Part shown: one piece after another, positions 22,951-33,930 of the stretch
How positions within the stretch are numbered: the first letter of the stretch is position 1
How the letters are laid out: each line of letters begins with the position of its first letter
From: Eriocheir sinensis
Lineage: Eukaryota; Arthropoda; Malacostraca; Decapoda; Varunidae
NCBI RefSeq assembly: GCF_024679095.1
Contig: NC_066577.1
Coordinates: 1,997,490-2,061,489 of the forward strand
Direction of reading: 5' to 3'
DNA: 64,000 nucleotides
Made by a program: the position numbers and the translations under genes
Notes under the pieces: model-generated
What the model was told of the DNA's origin: nothing
The model's input: only the letters and a program-made list of their open reading frames with translations
The model's database searches: none

Positions 22951-24310
22951 GATGGCCAGAAACTTATGGCATGAATTAAACAAGAGAGACCTCCCTTTGT
23001 TAGATCATAAGTCTCATTACTGAGGAAGCATATATGACTCTTCTGAGTCAAGACGTGTGGTAACTGTTCGGGGTTTTGTTAGGTTAGGTTAAGTAGAGAG
23101 AATTTTCAAACACATGATAGGCGGCAAATTATGGCATAAATTAACAAAGGATGAACTCATTATGCTATACAGAAAGTCTCATTACTGTGGAAGCATATAT
23201 GTTTTTTCTGAGTCAAGACGTGTGGTAACTGTTTGGGGTTTTGTTAGGTTGGTTAAGTTTAGGAAACTTTTAAGCACATGATATACACAAAGCTATAGCA
23301 TAAATCAACACCTCACCTTGTTATATTGAAAGTCTTATGAAGGAAGCATATATGTTTTTTCTGAGTCAAGACGTGTGGTAACTGTTTGGGGTTTTGTTGG
23401 GTTGGTTAAGTTTAGGAAACTTTTAAGCACATGATATCCACAAAGCTATAGCATAAATCAACAAAGAAAGCCTTCACTTTGTTGTGTAGAAAGCCTCCTT
23501 AGTAAGGAAGCATAGATGAGTTTTTCTGAGTCAAGATGTACAGTATAACTTTTGTGGTTTTGCTAGGTCAGATCAAGTTTATGGCAGCTTCAAACACATG
23601 ACAGCCAACAACTTGTAGCATAAATCACAAGGAAAGACCTCACCTTGTTATATTGAAAGTCTTATGAAGGAAGCATATATGATTTTTCTGAGGACAGACA
23701 TGTAATAACTGTTCAAAGTTTTGTTAGGTTAGGTCAGGTTTAGGGCATCTTAGAGCACATGATGGGCTTATGGCATAGAGTAACACAGATGACCTCACTC
23801 ACTCAGATAATCACGTCTCATTCGTAAGGAGGCATATATGATTTTTCAGAGTATAACTGAATTTGTGGTAACAGTTTGTGGTTTTGTTAGGTTAGGTTAT
23901 TGTTAGGGCATCTTCAAGCACATGATGGGCTTATGGCATAGAGTAACACAGAATGACCTCACTCACTCAGATAATCACGTCTCATTCGTAAGGAAGCATA
24001 TACGATTTTTTAGAGTAACTTTGTGGTAACAGTTTGTGGTTTTGTTAGGTTAGGTTATTGTTAGGGCATCTTCTAACACATGAGCTAGAAAACTATGGTA
24101 TAAATCAACAAGGAATGACCTCACTTTGTTGTATAGAAAGTCTCATTAGTAAGGAAGCATAGATGAATTTTCTTAGTCAAGACCTATAGTAACTGTTTGG
24201 GGTTTGTTAGGTTAAGTTTAGGGTACCTTCAAACACATGATAGCCAGCACCTTATGGTATAAATCAACAAAGAAGGCCTTCACTTTGATGCATAGAAAGT
24301 CTCATTAGTA
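22951..24310. repeat. ~161-bp satellite, ~9 copies, with TTAGG motifs
   Basis: The anchor motif AGTCTCATTAgtaaGGAAGCATA recurs at about 23010, 23174, 23331, 23491, 23657, 23814, 23979, 24139 and 24297, spacing 157-166 bp. Units share GGTTTTGTTAGGTTAGGTT, then CACATGATAG, then ATGGCATAAATCAACA. Copies are clearly diverged, so the array is old compared with the minisatellites nearby. Most units contain one to three TTAGG pentamers. Confidence 0.92.
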
Positions 24311-24321
24311 GGGATTCAATG

Positions 24322-24986
24322 GACAGTATGAAGATGCTGGTTAACTCTTGCATAAGGGACAGCACAGGGATGAAGGAATGAAGATGCTGGTTAACTCTTG
24401 CATAAGGGACAGCACAGGGATGGAGGAATGAAGATGCTGGTTAACTCTTGCATAAGGGACAGCACAGGGATGAAGGAATGAAGATGCTGGTTAACTCTTG
24501 CATAAGGGATTTGGACAGCACAGGGATGAAGGAATGAAGATGCTGGTTAACTCTTGCATAAGGGATTTGGACAGCACAGGGATGGAGGAATGAAGATGCT
24601 GGTTAACTCTTGCATAAGGGATTTGGACAGCACAGGGATGGAGGAATGAAGATGCTGGTTACCTCTTGCATAAGGGATTTGGACAGCACAGGGACGAAGG
24701 AATGAAGATGCTGGTTAACTCTTGCATAAGGGATTTGGACAGCACAGGGATGAAGGAATGAAGATGCTGGTTAACTCTTGCATAAGGGATTTGGACAGCA
24801 CAGGGATGAAGGAATGAAGATGCTGGTTAACTCTTGCATAAGGGACAGCACAGGGATGAAGGAATGAAGATGCTGGTTAACTCTTGCATAAGGGATTTGG
24901 ACAGCACAGGGATGAAGGAATGAAGATGCTGGTTAACTCTTGCATAAGGGACAGCACAGGGATGAAGGAATGAAGATGCTGGTTAA
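24322..24986. repeat. 56-bp minisatellite (part 1), LINE-derived
   Basis: The unit GGAATGAAGATGCTGGTTAA continues through CTCTTGCATAAGGGATTTGG to ACAGCACAGGGATGAA. Two length forms alternate: 56 bp and a 50-bp form lacking ATTTGG. The unit aligns over its whole length with LINE coding sequence at 49395-49450. Confidence 0.95.
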
Positions 24987-26240
24987 CCCTAGAACAGTAT
25001 CGCTGGGCCCGGGCAGACCCAAGCTGTCTCTACTTTTTGATATTCAAGCTCTTTTATCAAAGTGGTAGCCACATGCGAGTTGTGGGTCTGGTTGAAGCCA
25101 TTTGACACTCAGAGCTTGATGAAGGGATATGCCATCTTCACCGTGCACGCTCCTGACACAAGGTAGGAGGTAGTGTGGGTCCGGTCGGACCCACAGATTC
25201 CAACCATGTGATTCTTACTCATGACACTCCATACAGAAAAAGTCATTATTATAGTACATGGAAATATGAGACGTAGAGGCACTAATTCAAGTTTGTGTGT
25301 TTAGTAGGCTATTAGTCTTTCTTCAAAGTGTTGTTATCATCTACATATCTGTAAGTATTATATTTTGTTTAGTTTTAGACAGAGGAAATGTCGAGAAAAA
25401 CGATAACGTGTCACACTGTACTGAGCAAAAGCCATCGCACAGATCTTAGCAGAGGACACCATCAGTTTATGTGATGATGTCACTATCAAACAATTTATTG
25501 TGAAAGTGAAGATACTGCCAGCCAAGCTGAGATCACATCCATAGTGCCCACACCTGCCAGATGCCCTGCTGATAAGGCCCCTGCTGACTGCCGTGGCAAT
25601 GTGCCAAAAGTTGTAGTTGGCATCGACGCACCATGAATGTTACTGTGACACCACAGGAACACCCCAAGACTCACTACAGGAAAAGATAACACATCACCTG
25701 TTGCCGGCCCTTTAGGCTTCTCCACGGCACCTCGCCATTCCAAACGCAAATTGATCTTTATAATGAAGCATTTTCTTCATGAATATAGATATTCTCTCAA
25801 AATACAAACTATTATGCAAATATACGTGTTACATGTATGCATGTGACTTTATAAATATAGAATGTCCTAAATTAGAGGTAGAATACTTGGCCACATTCAT
25901 TTGTTCCAGGCACGTCACTTTTTCTGATGCAGAAGGACTTGCCATTGTTCTTCATGAAGGCCATCCAGCCAAGAAAGAGGAATTTTACTTACAATTTATT
26001 TTCCTGTCATATGCGTTACCTATTATTTTTTTACATTTTTTTATTAATTTACTCACAAAAAATAGGTGTAGAGATAAACTTTAATTTAAATACTGTGATT
26101 GTATTCAGGAATGTCTATTTTTAGAGATTTGTAGCTTTGGAGGTCAAGAAATACGATTTTTGTATTTTTTTCAATATATTCTACAGTGGGGACCCACGTT
26201 ACTCTCTGTGTTAGTCAAATTAAGCGTTACAGTTCTACAG
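24987..26240. mobile_element. piggyBac-like element, 1254 bp, TTAA target
   Basis: The element lies exactly between TTAA at 24983-24986 and TTAA at 26241-26244, and the flanking minisatellite unit (CTGGTTAACTC) resumes on the other side. The left end CCCTAGAACAGTATCGCT matches the inverted right end CTGTAGAACTGTAACGCT at 15 of 18 positions. CCCT termini with a TTAA duplication are typical of piggyBac. A 9-bp-arm hairpin (GTGGGTCCG, loop GT, CGGACCCAC) lies at 25175-25194 and GGGCCCGGGCAGACCCA near the left end. I find no intact transposase, so it is a decayed or non-autonomous copy. Confidence 0.85.
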
Positions 26241-26481
26241 TTAACTCTGGCATAAGGGATTTGGACAGCACAGGGATGAAGGAATGAAGATGCTGCTCAA
26301 CTTTTGCATAAGGGATTTGGACAGCACAGGGATGAAGGAATGAAGATGCTGCTCAACTTTTGCATAAGGGATTTGGACAGCACAGGGATGAAGGAATGAA
26401 GATGCTGCTCAACTTTTGCATAAGGGATTTGGACACCACAGGGATGAAGGAATGAAGATCATGGTTAACTATTGCATAAAC
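26241..26481. repeat. 56-bp minisatellite (part 2)
   Basis: Resumption of the array after the piggyBac-like element. These units carry their own variant (GATGCTGCTCAACTTTTGCA), indicating local homogenisation. Confidence 0.93.
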
Positions 26482-26957
26482 CCCCTAAACCTATCAACAG
26501 TGGTGTTCCACAGGGCTCTGTCCGATCACCCACTCTCTTCCTGTTATTCATCAATGATCTTCTTTCCATAACAAACTGTCCTGTCCACTCATACGCTGAT
26601 GACTCAACTCTGCATTATTCAACTTCTTTCAACAGAAGACCATCACAACAGGTAGTACATGACTCCAGACTGGAGGCTGCAGAACGCTTAACCTCAGACC
26701 TTGCTATCATATCCGATTGGGGCAGAAGGAACCTTGTGTCCTTCAATGCCTCAAAAACTCAATTTCTCCACCTATCAACTCGACACAATCTTCCAAACAC
26801 CTATCCCCTATTCTTCGACAACACTCAGCTGTCACCTTCTTCAACACTAAACATCCTCGGTCTATCCTTAACTCAAAATCTTCACTGGAAACTTCACATC
26901 TACTCTCTCACTAAATCAGCTTCCTTGAGGTTGGGCATTCTGTATCGTCTCCGCCAG
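26482..26957 (+). mobile_element. LINE RT fragment inside the minisatellite
   Basis: Reads SGVPQGSVRSPTLFLLFIND, then HSYADDSTLHYSTSF, to LGILYRLRQ without a stop. This is the RT catalytic region (YADD) of the same YADDST-type LINE family found at 40982-42475. Both edges pass abruptly into minisatellite: it begins at CCCCTAAACC and ends at CGCCAG|GGATGAAGG. Only about 160 codons are present, so it is an inserted or captured fragment. Its orientation is opposite to the LINE sense of the flanking units. Confidence 0.92.
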
Positions 26958-27680
26958 GGATGAAGGAATGAAGATGCTGGTTAACTCTTGCATAAGGGAT
27001 TTGGACAGCACAAGGATGAAGGAATGAAGATGCTGGTTAACTCTTGCATAAGGGATTTGGACAGCACAGAGATGAAGGAATGAAGATGCTGGTTAACTGT
27101 TGCATAAAGGATTTGGACAGCACAGGAATGAAGGAATGAAGATGCTGGTTAACTCTTGCATAAGGGATTTGGACAGCACAGAGATGAAGGAATGAAGATG
27201 CTGGTTAACTGTTGCATAAAGGATTTGGACAGCACAGGAATGAAGGAATGAAGATGCTGATTAACTCTTGCATAAGGGATTTGGACAGCACAGGGATGAA
27301 AGAATGAAGATGCTGGTTAACTCTTGCATAAGGGATTTGGACAGCACAGGGATGAAGGAATGAAGATACTGGTTAACTCTTGCATAAGAGATTTGGACAG
27401 CACAGGGATGAAGGAATGAAGATGCTGCTTAACTCTTGCATAAGGGATTTGGACAGCACAGGGATGAAGGAATGAAGATGCTGGTTAACTCTGGCATAAG
27501 GGATTTGGACAGCACAGGGATGAAAGAGTGAAGATGCTGGTTAACTCTGGCATAAGGGATTTGGACAGCACAGGGAGGAAGGAATGAAGATGCTGGTTAA
27601 CTCTTGCATAAAGGATTTGGACAGCACAGGGATGAAGAAGCTGGTTAACTCTTGCATAAGGGATTTGGACAGCACAGGGC
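26958..27680. repeat. 56-bp minisatellite (part 3)
   Basis: Further units with variants such as TTGCATAAAGGATTTGG and CACAGAGATG that recur in alternating pairs (about 27061-27245), which suggests duplication of two-unit blocks. The last unit merges into GGGCCCAAGACCC. Confidence 0.95.
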
Positions 27681-27697
27681 CCAAGACCCACACCCAC

Positions 27698-27802
27698 CTT
27701 GAGTCCCGTGCGTCGCCCCGCGGGGGAGGGGGTCCCTGGGGCTCCCCGAAGTGGTGTTCACCCCGCTGGTCCAGGAAATGGGTGCGCGGGTCACGGGCAA
27801 AC
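27698..27802 (-). CDS. Candidate internal exon, function unknown
   Basis: 105 nt on the minus strand, bounded by CTTCCTTTCCCAG at the acceptor and TCAAG|GTGGGT at the donor, both good matches to splice consensus. The open frame FARDPRTHFLDQRGEHHFGE followed by a PQGPPPPRGDARDS stretch is GC-rich, unlike the surrounding AT-rich repeats. The exon is symmetric (enters and leaves in the same phase). I do not recognise the protein. It lies on the same strand as the NF1 exon but could not be joined to it directly by phase. It may be an exon of another or nested gene, or a chance pair of splice sites. Confidence 0.4.
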
Positions 27803-27940
27803 CTGGGAAAGGAAGATCTGTTAGAGTTGTTTGTGGAAATAAGGGAAAATATAAACCAATGGAAGAAAGATGAAAGCAAAACACAAGTAAGTTTCTCTTC
27901 TCTGTTCCTCAGTGAGTTTTTGGCAAAGACCTGAAGAAAC

Positions 27941-28360
27941 GTGTCTGTCTGGTGTGCTCCTTGGTGTGGAGGACAACTCTGTGGAAGGAGGACAAGAAAT
28001 GTGTGTGTCTGGTGTGCTCCTTGGTGTGGAGGACAACTCTGTGGAAGGAGGACAAGAAATGTGTGTGTCTGGTGTGCTCCTTGGTGTGGAGGACAACTCT
28101 GTGGAAGGAGGACAAGAAATGTGCCTGTCTGGTGTGCTCCTTGGTGTGGAGGACAACTCTGTGGAAGGAGGACAAGAAATGTGTGTGTCTGGTGTGCTCC
28201 TTGGTGTGGAGGACAACTCTGTGGAAGGAGGACAAGAAATGTGTGTGTCTGGTGTGCTCCTTGCTGCGGAGGACAACTCTGTGGAAGGAGGACAAGAAAT
28301 GTGTGTGTCTGGTGTGCTCCTTGGTGTGGAGGACAACTCTGTGGAAGGAGGATCAAAAAT
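27941..28360. repeat. 60-bp minisatellite, 7 copies
   Basis: Seven copies at exactly 60 bp beginning GTGTCTGGTGTGCTCCTTGG, with few substitutions (GTGCCTGTCT in one copy, TTGCTGCGGA in another). Because 60 is 20 codons, the frames remain open on both strands. No independent evidence supports translation. Confidence 0.97.
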
Positions 28361-28753
28361 AAGTGTTTCAATTCAATTAAATTTAATGTTATTGAACTGT
28401 ATCCACTGATGAATTATCTTCACATTACCTTGGAATTGCACAAAACATTTATTTCAATAGTTAAATCCTAGTGTGTGTACTCACCCGGCCACTGGCCACC
28501 AATACAAGGCTTGACAAACACCACTGGAGTGTTCCTGGTGTGCACGCCTTGCCCAGCTACATATTCTGCCTTCCTTTCCCTCGGGGCAGCAAACCTAACA
28601 AGCTCCGTCCATCACAGCTCCCAGGCCGGCAGTCTGCACCAGTGGTCTCTGCTGGGCCGGGTTTCTTGTGGAGCGCAGGGAGACGTGACAAACCTTCACA
28701 CAGCGTCTCCTTGATAATCCTGGTGATGGTCTGTTGTGGCGGCCCCAGTCACC
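28361..28753. other. Unassigned sequence
   Basis: No recognisable gene; a plus-strand ORF (28471-28959) is open mainly because it enters the 89-bp array. Confidence 0.45.
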
Positions 28754-29111
28754 GCTGCTGCACTGTGCCGGGGCAAGGTGACAGAGTTGTCACCACTCTG
28801 GCTCGGGGCAGACGGCACTGTTCACTGTGGTGCAGCTTGTTGGCTGCTGCACTGTGCCGGGGCAAGGTGACAGAGTTGTCACCACTCTGGCTCGGGGCAG
28901 ACGGCACTGTTCACTGTGGTGCAGCTTGTTGGCTGCTGCACTGTGCCGGGGCAAGGTGACAGAGTTGTCACCACTCTGGCTCGGGGCAGACGGCACTGTT
29001 CACTGTGGTGCTGCTTGTTGGCTGCTGCACTGTGCCGGGGCAAGGCGACAGAGTTGTCACCACTCTGGCTCGGGGCAGACGGCACTGTTCACTGTGGTGC
29101 AGCTTGTTGGT
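28754..29111. repeat. 89-bp tandem repeat, 4 copies
   Basis: GCTGCTGCACTGTGCCGGGG starts at 28754, 28843, 28932 and 29021. Copies are nearly identical. 89 is not a multiple of 3, which explains the staggered ORFs seen here. Confidence 0.96.
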
Positions 29112-29216
29112 GCATCTCTCAGCAGTCAGCCACAACATGGTGCCAGTCCTCTCCAGGTGGTGTTGATGACTGGTTCCCCGTCACTGAGGTCCCACACAGC
29201 AGCACAGCACGGCACC

Positions 29217-29890
29217 TCAGAAGTGGGTCTTCATGTGCTGGGCAATGTCCCCCTTCATCTTGAAGTGCTTCCCACACACGTCACACTTGAACTCTCTCAG
29301 GCCAGAGTGTCTGAAGGAGTGACGCTCCAGGGTTTGCTTCTCTCTGAACCTTTCTCCTCATTCCAGACACTCATGAGGCCTTTCACCAGTGTGTGTGTAA
29401 GTGTGTACCTCGAGATGGCTCTTCCTGATGAATGTGTCACCACAAACCTCACACTCATGAGGCCTTTCACCAGTGTGTGTGTAAGTGTGTACCTCGAGAT
29501 GGCTCTTCCTGATGAATGTGTCACCACAAACCTCACACTCATGAGGCCTTTTGCCAGTGTGTGTAAGGGTGTGTGTGTTGAGGTGACCCTTCCTACTGAA
29601 CCTTTTGCCACACTCTTGGCATTCATGAGGTCTTTCACCAGTGTGTGTAAGGGTGTGTCTTTTGAGGTTACCCTTGCAACTGAACCTTTTGCCCCATTCT
29701 TGGCATTCATGGGGTCCTTCAGCAGAGTGTGTGGGTGTATTTGCTGAGGTCATCCTTCCCAGGGAGTCTTTCCCCACACGCTGGCCACTCATGGTTTCCC
29801 TCACCAGTGTGTGCAAGGCTGTGTCTGCTGAACTTGCTCCCAGTCTCAAATCTTGTCACACCCAAACTTTCCCTTTCCTTTGTGGCCGAA
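29217..29890 (-). pseudogene. C2H2 zinc-finger array, disrupted
   Basis: Krueppel-type fingers with TGERPHEC linkers, in order from the 5' side: two degraded fingers (one reading HEWPACGERL), a frame change near 29740, a finger with Cys replaced (HECQEWGKRF), three intact fingers (HECQECGKRF, then two copies of HECEVCGDTFIRKSHLEVH), a finger whose second Cys codon is TGA (stop at 29358-29360), and an intact last finger (FKCDVCGKHFKMKGDIAQH) with a natural stop at 29217-29219. The twin fingers come from an 84-bp duplication. Zinc-finger arrays of this kind bind DNA. The stop removes the last two fingers and several Cys are lost, so this is probably a pseudogene; a sequencing error at the TGA cannot be excluded. 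Confidence 0.85.
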
Positions 29891-29904
29891 GGTGCCAGCA
29901 GCAA

Positions 29905-30050
29905 GGTGGTGGTGGTGGTGGTGGTGATACAGTTGCTGTTGTTGTTGTCAGTGGTGGTGGTGGTGGTGGTGATATAGTTGCTGTTGTTGGTGGTGGTTAT
30001 GCTGTTGTTGTTGTTGCCGTTGTTGTTGTTGGTGGTGGTTGTGTTCTTCT
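29905..30050. repeat. GGT/GTT trinucleotide repeats
   Basis: Runs of GGT and GTT. On the minus strand one ORF (30132 down to 29719) reads through them as Thr/Asn runs and continues in frame into the first degraded zinc finger. If the zinc-finger gene was once active, this could have been a low-complexity N-terminal region. Confidence 0.85.
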
Positions 30051-30931
30051 GGTCCTCACAGCAGTGGCAGTGTTCCTGCTGGTCCCGCCACTCAGGCTGC
30101 TGCCCGGCCTTGCAGCCTCCCCTGCCCACCACTCCTGGGGTGAGGGTCTTGCAGGAACCTCAGGGAAGCTGCAGCGGGCGGCAAGGTTCCCCCGACGCCA
30201 CACTCAGGGACCAAGCGGCAGGCGAGGCGAGGGATGCACCAAGGGGTCCTGAGGTCAGCGGCAGCGTGGATGCAGCGAGCGCTGAGCACAGCGTCCGCCT
30301 CAGACCCTCACTTGAGCAGCTGTCTCCTGGCGCTGTGCTCCTCCCAGCATGGCCAACACCACATCCTGGGGTGCAGGAGATGGGCTGTTTATGCCACGCC
30401 CTCTTCTGTCTAAGTGCCATCAGGTGCTCCAGTACTCTGCCCACTCCTGAGTGAAAAATGGAAAGGATTTAGTGACAGAAGAGTTTTGACGTTTCCTGCT
30501 GTTGGTCCCCAGGGAGGCAGCGAGGCGGCCTGCCCTCGCTGCCCCTCACTGGTGGCTCTGGTTGTTGACGGCAGAGGAGGAGGAGGAAGGGGGACAATTA
30601 GAGGAAGAGGCTGGTGATGATGGAGTGACATGCCAGACAGCCAAGCAGGAAAACAAGCAGGAACACTTCAGTGGCAGTTTTGTCTTAATGTTTTGATTAC
30701 CGTCACATAGTAAACCTGCCCCCCTATGCTCGTGGGGGCAGGGCACACGGACCCCCGCCGCTGATCTCTAATACAACTGGATTGGTTAACTCCGTGCAAA
30801 CCTTGAGGCCCTCAGCCGCCATCCTTGAATTCCCCGAGGCCGAGGTGTTGATATAACAATTCCAGCACCAACGCTTGCTGAGTGGCAGCAGGACGCGCTG
30901 AAGCACTTCATTATGAACTTATTGAATGTTT
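30051..30931. other. Unassigned GC-rich sequence
   Basis: No gene identified. Upstream of the zinc-finger remnant on the minus strand; short ORFs on both strands, none with recognisable domains. Confidence 0.45.
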
Positions 30932-32461
30932 CAGCCCCCAACTACTGCCTCCCCTACCTGTGTGAGAAAACACTCCACACCCGCCTCCACCCCTGCAGCC
31001 CCCAACTACTGCCTCCCCTACCTGTGTGAGAAAACACTCCACACCTGCCTCCACCCCTGCAGCCCCCAACTACTGCCTCCCCTACCTGTGTGAGAAAACA
31101 CTCCACACCTGCCTCCACCCCTGCAGCCCCCAACTACTGCCTCCCCTACCTGTGTGAAAACACTCCACACCTGCCTCCACCCCTGCAGCCCCAACTACTG
31201 CCTCCCCTACCTGTGAGAAAACACTCCACACCTGCCTCCACCCCTGCAGCCCCCAACTACTGCCTCCCCTACCTGTGTGAGAAAACACTCCACACCTGCC
31301 TCCACCCCTGCAGCCCCCAACTACTGCCTCCCCTTCCTGTGTGAGAAAACACTCCCCCCCCGCCTCCACCCCTGCAGCCCCCAACCACTGCCTCCCCTTC
31401 CTGTGTGAGAAAACACTCCACACCTGCCTCCACCCCTGCAGCCCCCAACTACTGCCTCCCCTTCCTGTGTGAGAAAACACTCCACACCTGCCTCCACCCC
31501 TGCAGCCCCCAACTACTGCCTCCCCTTCCTGTGTGAGAAAACACTCCACACCAGCCTCCCCCTGCAGCCCCCAACTACTGCCTCCCCTTCCTGTGTGAGA
31601 AAACACTCCACACCTGCCTCCACCCCTGCAGCCCCCAACTACTGCCTCCCCTTCCTGTGTGAGAAAACACTCCACACCCGCCTCCACCCCTGCAGCCCCC
31701 AACTACTGCCTCCCCTTCCTGTGTGAGAAAACACTCCACACCTGCCTCCACCCCTGCAGCCCCCAACTACTGCCTCCCCTTCCTGTGAGAAAACACTCCA
31801 CGCCCGCCTCCACCCCTGCAGCCCCCAACTACTGCCTCCCCTTCCTGTGTGAGAAAACACTCCACGCCCGCCTCCACCCCTGCAGCCCCCAACTACTGCC
31901 TCCCCTTCCTGTGTGAGAAAACACTCCACGCCTGCCTCCACCCCTGCAGCCCCCAACTACAGCCTCCCCTTCCTTTGTGTGAAAAAACTACAACCCAGCC
32001 TCCACCCCTGCAGCCCCCAACTACTGCCTCCCCTTCCTGTGTGAGAAAACACTCCACACCCGCCTCCACCCCTGCAGCCCCCAACTACTGCCTCCCCTAC
32101 CTGTGTGAGAAAACACTCCACCCCCGCCTCCACCCCTGCAGCCCCAACTACTGCCTCCCCTACCTGTGTGAAAACACTCCACGCCCGCCTCCACCCCTGC
32201 AGCCCCAACTACTGCCTCCCCTACCTGTGTGAGAAAACACCCACGCCTGCCTCCACCCCTGCAGCCCCCAACTACTGCCTCCCCTTACCTGTGTGAGAAA
32301 ACACTCCACCCGCCTCCACCCCTGCAGCCCCCAACTACTGCCTCCCCTACCTGTGTGAGAAACACTCCCACCCTGCCTCCAGCCTCCACCCCTGCAGCCC
32401 CCAACTACTGCCTCCCCTACCTGTGTGAGAAAACACTCCACGCCCGCCTCCACCCCTGCAA
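30932..32461. repeat. 64-bp minisatellite, ~24 copies
   Basis: The unit CCCCCAACTACTGCCTCCCC continues with a CTGTGTGAGAAAACACTCCA stretch and a CCGCCTCCACCCCTGCAG end. Left and right ends carry CCCTACCTGTG while the centre carries CCCTTCCTGTG, so variants are in blocks. Several units have 1-4 bp deletions. A CTGCAG (PstI) site recurs in nearly every unit. Confidence 0.97.
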
Positions 32462-33155
32462 CATTTTCCCGCAACACTGCGCCGGCAATTATACCCAAAC
32501 TTGCAGTCTGACATTCACTGGAGATAATATAACATGGAAACATTGAGATGAATTGAGTTGACATGAATATACCCTCCTGAGTGCAAGCCACCTCAACTAT
32601 ACCTGACCTGACCTGACCTGGCTTGTGCCCCGCTGCCAGAATACAATAAATGGAAGCACATCCTTGACACATCCTCCCGGACACTATGCCGGGAAATCAC
32701 TGCCTCACACACGAGTGGTTCAGACGGCAAGCAACTCGGCCGTGTCTCGAGTGCCCAAAGTCCTTAATTTGCAGCGAGGGTAAACACTTCCCTGCTGCAG
32801 TTTCCTGTTTCCAGAGTTTTCTTCCACTTGATAGTTTTTTCAAGTTAAGGAGAGTGTTTTGAGGCGTTGTGCGTGTGAGTAATAACCGTAACATGGCCGT
32901 GACAATGGGGTCAAGACTGCCATTATTCACGCGCCAATATCTCATTTCCTACTTCATCTGCTGTCATACATATTTTCTCCTTAACTTTAAACCTCCCGGA
33001 AAACCACAGGAAAGAGTGAGGAGAAAGAAAAAGCAAGTGTGAAAAGAACCGTGAAATGTGTGTGTGATCCCGTGCAGCAGCAGGCGGCGTGACCCTCTGC
33101 CGCCAGTGACAACACCGGCACAGCGTGAAGCCTGCCACACGTATTACCGGAAAAC
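32462..33155. other. Unassigned sequence
   Basis: No gene recognised. A short (CTGAC)n run near 32603-32622 resembles the core of the 30-bp repeats that follow. Confidence 0.45.
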
Positions 33156-33930
33156 ACTAAACCTGACCTGACCTAAACTAAATAAATAAACCTGACCTAA
33201 CCAAACTAAATAAAACCTGACCTGACCTGACCAAACTAAATAAAACCTGACCTGACCTGACCAAACTAAATAACACCTGACCTGACCTAACCAAACTAAA
33301 TAAAACCTGACCTGACCTAACCAAACTAAATAAAACCTGACCTGACCTGACCAAACTAAATAAAACCTGACCTGACCTAACCAAACTAAATAAAACCTGA
33401 CCTGACCTAACCAAACTAAATAAAACCTGACCTGACCTAACCAAACTAAATAAAACCTGACCTGACCTAACCAAACTAAATAAAACCTGACCTGACCTGA
33501 CCAAACTAAATAAAACCTGACCTGACCTGACCAAACTAAATAAAACCTGACCTGACCTGACCAAACTAAATAAAACCTGACCTGACCTAACCAAACTAAA
33601 TAAAACCTGACCTGACCTGACCAAACTAAATAAAACCTGACCTGACCTAACCAAACTAAATCAAACCTGACCTGACCTGACCAAACTAAATCTAACCTGA
33701 CCTGACCTGACCAAACTAAATCAAACCTGACCTGACCTGACCAAACTAAATCTAACCTGACCTGACCTGACCAAACTAAATCTAACCTGACCTGACCTAA
33801 CCAAACTAAATCTAACCTGACCTGACCTAACCAAACTAAATCTAACCTGACCTGACCTGACCAAACTAATCTCACCTGACCTGACCTGACCAAACTAATC
33901 TAACCTGACCTGACCAAACCAAATCTAGTG
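33156..33930. repeat. 30-bp minisatellite, type A (~25 copies)
   Basis: The unit CCTGACCTGACCTAACCAAA continues with CTAAATAAAA; period exactly 30 bp. Two sites vary: GACC/AACC and TAAAAC/TCTAAC. The TCTAAC form is confined to the right end. Being 10 codons long, it leaves the minus strand open (LVWSGQVRFY-type repeats), which I regard as incidental. Confidence 0.97.

Noticed and set aside
27941..28360. Regular repeats resembling a CRISPR array
   Set aside because: Repeats are contiguous without unique spacers, and the genome is eukaryotic.
27541..28371. 276-codon minus-strand ORF with 20-residue repeats, overlapping the candidate exon
   Set aside because: Open because the 60-bp unit is divisible by 3; plus-strand frames over the same array are equally open.
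28471..29747. Plus-strand ORFs of 162 and 306 codons
   Set aside because: They are open through the 89-bp array and antisense to the zinc-finger array, with no domain of their own.
33144..33893. 249-codon minus-strand ORF with a 10-residue repeat
   Set aside because: A product of the 30-bp unit; no start context or flanking unique coding sequence.
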